DNA of 9,282 nucleotides from JBDKGV01 sp039798005 (GTDB lineage: Bacteria; Fibrobacterota; Fibrobacteria; UBA5070), in NCBI GenBank assembly GCA_039798005.1, contig JBDKGV010000133.1:1-9282 (forward strand). Direction: 5' to 3'. Below, in pieces: positions 6,870 to 9,282 of this stretch (the stretch's first letter is position 1; every line of letters begins with the position of its first letter). The notes under the pieces are model-generated. The model was not told the DNA's origin. It saw nothing but the letters and a program-made list of their open reading frames with translations, and did not search any database. The translations under genes and the position numbers were made by a program.

Positions 6870-6885
6870 CGTGATGGGGATCACA
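6870..6885. promoter_or_regulatory. CRP/FNR-family-like palindrome
   Basis: CGTGA (6870-6874), six bases, then TCACA (6881-6885), differing from the E. coli CRP core TGTGA-N6-TCACA at one position. It is centred about 60 bases before the start site implied by the TTGACA promoter at 6903, a typical class I activator distance, and it also lies upstream of the divergent operon. A chance match is possible in 190 bases of intergenic DNA, and the regulator is unknown. Confidence 0.35.
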
Positions 6886-6902
6886 TCGCGGCGCTCCGCC
6901 GT

Positions 6903-6930
6903 TTGACAGGACGCCTGGCGCAAAAATGTT
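6903..6930 (+). promoter_or_regulatory. Candidate promoter for the two-component operon
   Basis: A consensus -35 box TTGACA (6903-6908) is followed after 16 bases by AATGTT (6925-6930), a weak -10 box matching 3 of 6 positions. A perfect -35 with a poor -10 is the pattern of activator-dependent promoters, in line with the CRP-like site upstream. No clear promoter was found for the divergent minus-strand operon. Confidence 0.35.
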
Positions 6931-6937
6931 CTCAATG

Positions 6938-7010
6938 GCCAATTCCTTTCGGAAATGATATCCTTGGTGACGCGGCGCGACCCGGGTGCCAATTTCCTGA
7001 GGAAGTGAAT
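6938..7010 (+). repeat. Imperfect direct repeat running into the response-regulator RBS
   Basis: GCCAATTCCTTTCGGAAATGA (6938-6958) recurs exactly 50 bases later at 6988-7008, with about 16 matches over 23 aligned bases. Each copy contains a small inverted repeat TTCC...GGAA. The second copy includes the Shine-Dalgarno (GAGGAAG, 6999-7005), so its TTCC (6994-6997) could pair with the GGAA of the ribosome site. It may be a paired protein-binding site, an RNA hairpin or chance. Confidence 0.3.
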
Positions 7011-7365
7011 GAAAATTCTCGTTGTGGACGACATCATCGACATCACGGAGTTCCTGCAGGAAATGCTCGAGCCGGAGCATGACGTGCACATCGAAAGCGA
7101 CCCGCATGCCGCTCTCGATTCCTGCAAAAGATCCCACTTCAATCTCGTCATCACCGATTACAACATGCCTTCGATGAATGGCCAGATCCTGGCCGATGCC
7201 TTGGCGGAGCATTCCCCGAAGACGAAAGTCGTCTTTCTCACCGGGATCTACGACACATCGTCAATCTGTTCGGTCAACGAATCCGTGATCGCCATCTTGC
7301 GCAAGCCGCTTCGTTGGGCGGAACTCAACCGGACCTTGGAGAAGGTCAGGAACGCCATCTCATGA
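7009..7365 (+). CDS. Single-domain response regulator (CheY-like receiver)
   Basis: A 118-residue cytoplasmic receiver domain with no output domain. All key residues are present: acidic pocket D7/D8 (ILVVDD), phosphoacceptor D50 (LVITDYNMP), switch T78 (VVFLTG) and K99 (ILRKP). It should accept phosphate from a histidine kinase and signal through protein-protein contact or serve as a phosphate relay or sink. The ATG at 7009 follows GAGGAAG (6999-7005). Its stop overlaps the start of the membrane-protein gene by ATGA (7362-7365), so the two are translationally coupled, and the kinase encoded one gene further on is the obvious partner. First gene of the operon, behind the TTGACA promoter candidate. 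The lack of a DNA-binding domain means the output is not visible here. Confidence 0.94.
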   Translation: MKILVVDDIIDITEFLQEMLEPEHDVHIESDPHAALDSCKRSHFNLVITDYNMPSMNGQILADALAEHSPKTKVVFLTGIYDTSSICSVNESVIAILRKPLRWAELNRTLEKVRNAIS

Positions 7366-8180
7366 ATTCCGTATTCGTTGTCACCACAGTTCTCGCACTG
7401 GCCCTCAACGCATTGGCTTGGTTCTTGAAACTTGGCTACTTGGCCTCGGTCGCCACCGTATTCGGTTCCGTGACCGTGTTTCTCCTTGTCCAATCGCGCC
7501 GCGCTCTGCTGCCCTCGGACTGGAAGCTTTTCGCCGGCTTCTTCCTGTTCAGCAACCTTGCCACCTTGGGGTTGGAAAAGCTGATGCTGGGCTTCAACGT
7601 CTGGGGATTCAGCCATGTGAGCAGATATCTGACCGGATACACATGGCTGGGCGCACCCATCGAGGAATACATCTATTGGGCCATGTGCCCGGCCATCGTC
7701 GCCCTCCTGTACCTGCTGCAGGGACGCACCCGAGTCGCGACCCTCCCCGACCCGGGCTACTTGAAGCCGCTGGTGGCCTTTGTCGAAGGTTTGGACAAGA
7801 TCAAGGCCAAGTCCGACGATGTGAAGTATGTCCCTGACCAAAGCGTCGATGCCGACTCGCATTACAGTGCCGGCAAGAAGCGTCTGGTCTACATCTGGGT
7901 TCAGGTCGCGATCCTGTCGACGATCCTCCTTCTGTTGCGCAGTTTCCATGGATCATGGCGAAACACCTTCACCACGACCATCGCCTTCACCGCTTGCGCC
8001 TTTCCCAACGAACTCTACTGTCTCCATGCCGGCTATTGGGTCTACAACACCAACACCTTGCTTGGGGTGTTCCTTTGGGACATTCCCTTGGAAGGATATC
8101 TCATGTATGTCCTTTCACCCATTTGCGCCTGCATGTGCTTGGACATCGCCAACCGGAAAATATTCGGAAAGGATATTTGA
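7362..8180 (+). CDS. Polytopic membrane protein resembling lycopene-cyclase-domain proteins
   Basis: A 272-residue integral membrane protein with about seven hydrophobic segments (near residues 4-22, 27-44, 56-77, 104-120, 175-193, 202-218 and 232-260). Two halves carry matching motifs: W81 followed by WLGAPIEEYIYW (95-106), and W226 followed by WDIPLEGYLMY (239-249). A repeated W...P-[IL]-E-[E/G] pattern next to a helix is the hallmark of the CrtYc/CrtYd (CarRA-type) lycopene cyclase domain; in the second copy the second acidic residue is Gly. A charged soluble loop (about 121-173) separates the halves. The start ATG at 7362 has AGGAA upstream (7348-7352) and overlaps the response-regulator stop. 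No carotenoid synthesis genes are in view and the next gene is a kinase, so it may be a sensor or kinase partner rather than an enzyme. Family assignment is by motif reading only. Confidence 0.6.
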   Translation: MNSVFVVTTVLALALNALAWFLKLGYLASVATVFGSVTVFLLVQSRRALLPSDWKLFAGFFLFSNLATLGLEKLMLGFNVWGFSHVSRYLTGYTWLGAPIEEYIYWAMCPAIVALLYLLQGRTRVATLPDPGYLKPLVAFVEGLDKIKAKSDDVKYVPDQSVDADSHYSAGKKRLVYIWVQVAILSTILLLLRSFHGSWRNTFTTTIAFTACAFPNELYCLHAGYWVYNTNTLLGVFLWDIPLEGYLMYVLSPICACMCLDIANRKIFGKDI

Positions 8181-9282
8181 ATGCTGTTTGGCTTCTCGCG
8201 CAACAGCCACGGTTATCTGTTCAATCCGCACTTCTATTTTCTTTCCTGCCTACTGAATCTAAGCACCCTTGCCATTGGTGTCCTGATCCTTCCCGATCCA
8301 GGAAAGATCATTTCCATCTTGGCAATGTCGGTTCATCTTTCGTTCTTGGTCGAATTACGTTTTCGGCGTTCGTTCAGCAAGGAAAATTTCCGGACACGGT
8401 ACATTATCAAAATCCTTGTCGGGATGTTTTCCATCGGCTCGACAGTCATACTTGTCGACAAGGACTATATCATCTATCTGCCATTCTTGTTTGGCATATT
8501 TTATTCCAATGTCAATACGATCCTGAAGTCATCGACAGTGAGCATTGCATCGATTCTCATGATGTCCAGCTCGTTGATTGGGGTTTTATATTCGAATCGG
8601 ATCGACAAGACGGAACATATCGCCGTCTTGACTTCCTTCATGCTGATGATGATCCTCTCAAGCGTTCTGTTCCGAACCAACAAGACTGAGTTGGAAGAAT
8701 CTGAAAAGCGCAGTGAGATGATGCGTTGCGTCTACCAGATGATTTCTCAACTCATGCGCCACGACGTCAGGAATGAATTGCAGCAGATGCAAATCTTGGC
8801 CATGGCGAAATATCGCAACGATCGTGAACTGTTCATGAAGACCATGTCAGATTTCACCGACGCATTGGACCGCATGATCAGCGCCGACATGTTTTCCAAT
8901 TCTCAGGAAATCAATATCCAAGAAATCTTGAACGACCTCGAACCCGCGCTTTCTCGATGCACGGCGCACAAGCATCTCCTCGATCCATCGCCCATTTTCG
9001 GCAACCGAAACCTTGTCTATTCCACACTGAAAAACCTGATCGAAAACAGCATCGAGTCGGCAAATCGCCAAGGAATCGCTCCCACCTTGCGGATCCTCAA
9101 AGCAGGCAACCGCGTATCTTTGATGGACAATTGCGGTGGATTTGACATCACCCGAATCATGGATGGCGTCTCCTCAAAATCCGATTCACCGGAACATGGC
9201 CTGTTCCTGCGCACGATCACGGACAGTGCCATTTCAAACCTGTTCGGGTTCAAGGTCGAATTGTGCCGTCTCGTCAACGGAA
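8181..9282 (+). CDS. Membrane-embedded sensor histidine kinase (3' end outside window)
   Basis: The frame is open from the ATG at 8181 to the window end (367 residues visible). About six helices fill residues 18-165 (near 18-37, 43-60, 75-92, 96-110, 117-137, 147-164) with only short loops, so there is no periplasmic sensor domain. A short coiled linker (168-188) leads to the phosphoacceptor box LMRHDVRNELQQMQ with H194. The ATPase domain shows the N-box (NLIENSIES, N285 and N289), the G1 box (MDNCGGFD, D316 and G319/G320) and a divergent lid/G2 region (SSKSDSPEHGLFL, 331-343). AAGGA lies 8 bases before the start, and the ATG directly follows the stop of the cyclase-like gene (TGA|ATG). It presumably phosphorylates the receiver protein of the same operon. 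The first part of the gene is clearly more AT-rich than its neighbours, suggesting a different origin. The signal sensed is unknown. Confidence 0.9.
   Translation, partial: MLFGFSRNSHGYLFNPHFYFLSCLLNLSTLAIGVLILPDPGKIISILAMSVHLSFLVELRFRRSFSKENFRTRYIIKILVGMFSIGSTVILVDKDYIIYLPFLFGIFYSNVNTILKSSTVSIASILMMSSSLIGVLYSNRIDKTEHIAVLTSFMLMMILSSVLFRTNKTELEESEKRSEMMRCVYQMISQLMRHDVRNELQQMQILAMAKYRNDRELFMKTMSDFTDALDRMISADMFSNSQEINIQEILNDLEPALSRCTAHKHLLDPSPIFGNRNLVYSTLKNLIENSIESANRQGIAPTLRILKAGNRVSLMDNCGGFDITRIMDGVSSKSDSPEHGLFLRTITDSAISNLFGFKVELCRLVNG

Noticed and set aside
4338..6874. Long open frames on the plus strand opposite the lipoprotein operon
   Set aside because: They are rich in Arg, Pro, Gln and His, lack signal peptides or domains, and mirror minus-strand genes that have signal peptides, recognisable domains and tight overlaps. 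GC-rich DNA commonly leaves antisense frames open.
6889..6901. CGGCG-CTC-CGCCG inverted repeat next to the TTGACA box
   Set aside because: Short, all G/C and without a T-tract; in GC-rich DNA such five-base arms are expected by chance.
1..9282. CRISPR arrays, transposases, insertion-sequence ends, tRNA or rRNA genes
   Set aside because: No regularly spaced repeats, transposase motifs or tRNA/rRNA-like segments were seen on either strand by eye.

Overview
The window is about 9.3 kb of mostly GC-rich DNA from a Gram-negative (diderm) bacterium. The diderm reading rests on a TonB-dependent outer-membrane receptor, signal peptides, two lipoproteins and a probable outer-membrane barrel protein. 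The taxon is not certain. A small protein resembling a Bacteroidota family, a CsgG/PEGA-type protein and Thr/Asp-rich lipoproteins suggest the wider FCB group, possibly a high-GC Fibrobacterota-like lineage; this is inference only.

Region 1 (1-4176, plus strand) is an iron uptake and storage block. It holds the 3' part of a TonB-dependent siderophore receptor, then a PepSY/PiuB-type inner-membrane protein of the kind that reduces ferric siderophores. Next come a strong intrinsic terminator and an AT-rich promoter with a 21-bp inverted repeat that could be an iron-regulator operator. A small 104-residue protein of unknown function follows, and then an FtnA-type ferritin with its ferroxidase residues intact. 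Together these could bring iron through the outer membrane, release it by reduction and store it in the cytoplasm.

Region 2 (4177-4385) is a convergent intergenic gap with two strong hairpins. Region 3 (4386-6817, minus strand) is a tightly packed three-gene operon. It encodes an exported protein with a CsgG-like N-terminal domain, a PEGA domain and a probable C-terminal beta-barrel, followed by two small lipoproteins of unknown function. A 4-base GTGA overlap and a 3-base gap link the three genes.

Region 4 (6818-7008) is a divergent regulatory gap with a CRP-like palindrome, a TTGACA -35 box and an imperfect direct repeat that runs into the next ribosome binding site.

Region 5 (7009-9282, plus strand) is the most unusual part. 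A single-domain response regulator, a polytopic membrane protein resembling lycopene-cyclase-domain proteins, and a six-helix histidine kinase (cut by the window end) are joined by an ATGA overlap and by zero spacing. No carotenoid genes are visible, so the cyclase-like protein may be part of a sensor complex rather than a biosynthetic enzyme. The kinase gene is visibly more AT-rich than its neighbours.
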